Below, piece after piece: positions 62,618 to 64,000 of a DNA stretch of 64,000 bases. Below the pieces are notes generated by a model. That model was not told the DNA's origin. It saw nothing but the letters and a program-made list of their open reading frames with translations, and ran no database searches. This stretch comes from Xanthomonas arboricola pv. juglandis (GTDB lineage Bacteria > Pseudomonadota > Gammaproteobacteria > Xanthomonadales > Xanthomonadaceae). The DNA lies in assembly GCF_001013475.1 (NCBI RefSeq), contig NZ_JZEF01000002.1, positions 250,785 through 314,784 of the forward strand, read 5' to 3'. The translations under genes were made by a program, and so were the position numbers. The number at the start of each line of letters is the position of its first letter. The stretch's first letter is position 1.

Positions 62618-62953
62618 GTGGCACCTGTTAGATTGCGCGCCGTAGAGCGGCCAACACCTCGCTGCGCGCGCCCACCGGGCGGTACAGCAGGGGTGTCACC
62701 CGCTCATTAGGCGGCCCGGAGAGGGCTGCCGGGCACAGCCGCCGCCATGCCTTCCGTCGACCGTGTGTACGGGAGTGTTGTGCGTGGGCGTTTTGATGGC
62801 GGTGGTTTCTTCGATGGTTGATCCGTTTGTCCATGTTGTGCGCATCGCTGGATGCGCGCATGCACTGGTGTGGGTTACATATTCGCTGTGTGCCGGCGCG
62901 CGGCCAGCGCAGCTCGGTGTGTTGCGTTTCTCCGCTTCGACGCGGGCGCAGGT

Positions 62954-63253
62954 ATGAGCGGTTTGATGACCTGGTGCTACCTGCTCGGCGCTGCGGCGTC
63001 GGCGCTGGCGTTCTACCTGGCAACACGGCATCAACGCCTGTGGCCGCAGCGCCGGCTGCCCGCGCGCGCGCTACGCATCGGCGCCAGCGCATTGCTGCTG
63101 CTGTCGCTGGGTTGCGCCATGCAGGCCTTGGGCACCTGGGCCGGCATCTTCGCCGCAGTGACGGCGCTGATGCTGGTGGCGGTGGCGCTGCCGTATCTGG
63201 ATGCCTGGCAGCAGGCGCGTACGCAACGCAGGCAGGTGCGCCATGTGGGCTAG
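62954..63253 (+). CDS. DUF3325-like small membrane protein
   Basis: 99 residues with three hydrophobic segments (MTWCYLLGAAASALAFYLAT, IGASALLLLSLGCAMQALG, IFAAVTALMLVAVALPYL). Arrangement and the RLPARALRIGASAL region fit DUF3325 proteins, which are encoded with PepSY-type proteins next to TonB-dependent siderophore receptors. Its 3' end overlaps the next gene. Function unknown; likely an accessory of iron uptake or ferric reduction. Confidence 0.7.
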   Translation: MSGLMTWCYLLGAAASALAFYLATRHQRLWPQRRLPARALRIGASALLLLSLGCAMQALGTWAGIFAAVTALMLVAVALPYLDAWQQARTQRRQVRHVG

Positions 63254-63515
63254 GTGGCTGGCCGCAGTGGTGCTGGGTCTGCCGCTGGCGGTCGGCGTGG
63301 TGGGCCTGTGCGCCCTGTTGCTGCCGGGGCCGCAGCAGAGTTACACGCTGGCGTGGTTGCTGCTGATGTTTCCGGCCTGGGTGGGCGCGATGGCGCTGCC
63401 GTTCGTGTTCCGTCGCGCATCGCGCGCCTGGGTCGTGCTCGGCGGGCTGACGCTGCTGTGCTACCTCGCGCTTGCAGGCATCAAGGCATTGGGCTGGACG
63501 GAGCTGGGCGCATGA
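63243..63515 (+). CDS. DUF3649-like small membrane protein
   Basis: 90 residues starting at ATG 63243, inside the end of the previous gene. Two to three transmembrane helices (WLAAVVLGLPLAVGVVGLCA, YTLAWLLLMFPAWVGAMALP, AWVVLGGLTLLCYLALAG). This matches the small protein usually found between DUF3325 and PepSY genes. Its stop overlaps the start of the next gene (ATGA), so the three are translationally coupled. Confidence 0.65.
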   Translation: MWARWLAAVVLGLPLAVGVVGLCALLLPGPQQSYTLAWLLLMFPAWVGAMALPFVFRRASRAWVVLGGLTLLCYLALAGIKALGWTELGA

Positions 63516-64000
63516 AGGCATCGACCTTGCGCGCGTTTCTGTCGGTCCACAGCTGGATGGGTCTGTTGGCGGGCATGGCCTTGTTCATCGCCTTCTACGC
63601 CGGCGCCATCACCGTGTTCACGCATGAATTGAGCGGCTGGCAGGCCACGCCGCCTGTCACACAGCGTGCGCCGGCAGATCCTGTCGCCGCCGCGCAGACC
63701 TTGCTGGATGCGGTGATCGCCCAGCATCCGCAGGTGGCCGACTCCTTCCTGGTGCTGCTGCCCGGCGAGCACGGGCCGACCCCGCGGCTGTACTGGTATG
63801 GGCCGCAGGCCGAGGCCAGTGGCGGCATGCGGCAGTATCAACAGGCCGCCGATGGCAGCCTGCTGGAACTGCCGCAGCGCGTGGGCTTTGCCGACTTCCT
63901 CTACGACCTGCACTTCACCGCCGGCCTGCCACGCGTGTTCGGCACCTATCTGTTCGGTGTGGTGAGCGTGCTGTACGGGCTGGCATTGCTCAGCGGGGTG
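63512..64000 (+). CDS. PepSY-associated membrane protein, 5' part (continues beyond window)
   Basis: 163 residues are visible. A first transmembrane helix (AFLSVHSWMGLLAGMALFIA) with the typical His in the VHSWMGL segment is followed by a periplasmic PepSY-like domain (DAVIAQHPQVADSFLVLLPG) and the conserved LYDLHFTAGLPRVFGTYLFG segment before the second helix. Such PepSY_TM proteins are coupled to siderophore receptors and are proposed to release iron by reduction. No receptor gene is present on this side; one may lie past the window end. Confidence 0.85.
   Translation, partial: MKASTLRAFLSVHSWMGLLAGMALFIAFYAGAITVFTHELSGWQATPPVTQRAPADPVAAAQTLLDAVIAQHPQVADSFLVLLPGEHGPTPRLYWYGPQAEASGGMRQYQQAADGSLLELPQRVGFADFLYDLHFTAGLPRVFGTYLFGVVSVLYGLALLSGV

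Overview
The window is chromosomal DNA of a Gram-negative gammaproteobacterium, almost certainly a Xanthomonas. The grounds are the very high GC content of most of it, a FabV-type enoyl reductase of 402 residues, an FMN L-lactate dehydrogenase of the Xanthomonas type, TonB-dependent receptors of the Xanthomonas/Caulobacter class, effectors with the Xanthomonas VirD4-interacting tail (XVIPCD), SymE-type toxins, and short interspersed intergenic repeats (GTAGGAGCGC..., GGGAATC...) common in that genus. I saw no rRNA, tRNA or CRISPR array.

Layout. 0-12.3 kb is metabolic: the end of a TonB-dependent receptor followed by a 144-bp-offset repeat; a divergent amino-acid locus (ornithine cyclodeaminase and a CtlX-like hydrolase opposite an Lrp regulator, then a polar amino-acid ABC transporter); and an alcohol/aldehyde module (AcoR-like sigma-54 activator, aldehyde dehydrogenase behind a good -24/-12 promoter, zinc alcohol dehydrogenase, DUF779 protein). 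12.3-16.4 kb holds the Ku-LigD end-joining pair. 16.4-22 kb has L-lactate dehydrogenase, a membrane methyltransferase-like protein, a DesK/NarX-type two-component pair and repeat-rich spacers. 21.9-25.7 kb is a two-gene unit of a winged-helix/STAND-NTPase/TPR regulator and a small partner. 25.9-36.1 kb has fabV and a uronate/polysaccharide locus: kdgK divergent from a TonB receptor and a huge LamG protein, with two near-identical putative operators in the divergent promoter.

36.9-53.6 kb is accessory DNA. It starts with an AT-rich segment carrying a P-loop ATPase (Sll1717-like, possible defence gene) and a small companion ORF. Then come X-T4SS effector/immunity genes (one effector broken by an in-frame amber codon, one reduced to its C-terminal tail), two symE copies (one cut off at an IS4-type element), and an N-terminally truncated amidase. 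From about 44.9 to 48.8 kb small plus-strand ORFs end inside a shared CCTGACAA or CTGACAA motif and some begin just after GTCAGGCGC, as expected for integron gene cassettes with attC sites. A run of lipoproteins and exported proteins that look like immunity factors follows.

53.9-62.6 kb returns to core metabolism with the translationally coupled glgE - treS/mak - glgB operon (trehalose to branched alpha-glucan). The window ends in a coupled trio of small membrane proteins and a PepSY-domain protein of the kind found next to iron-siderophore receptors.
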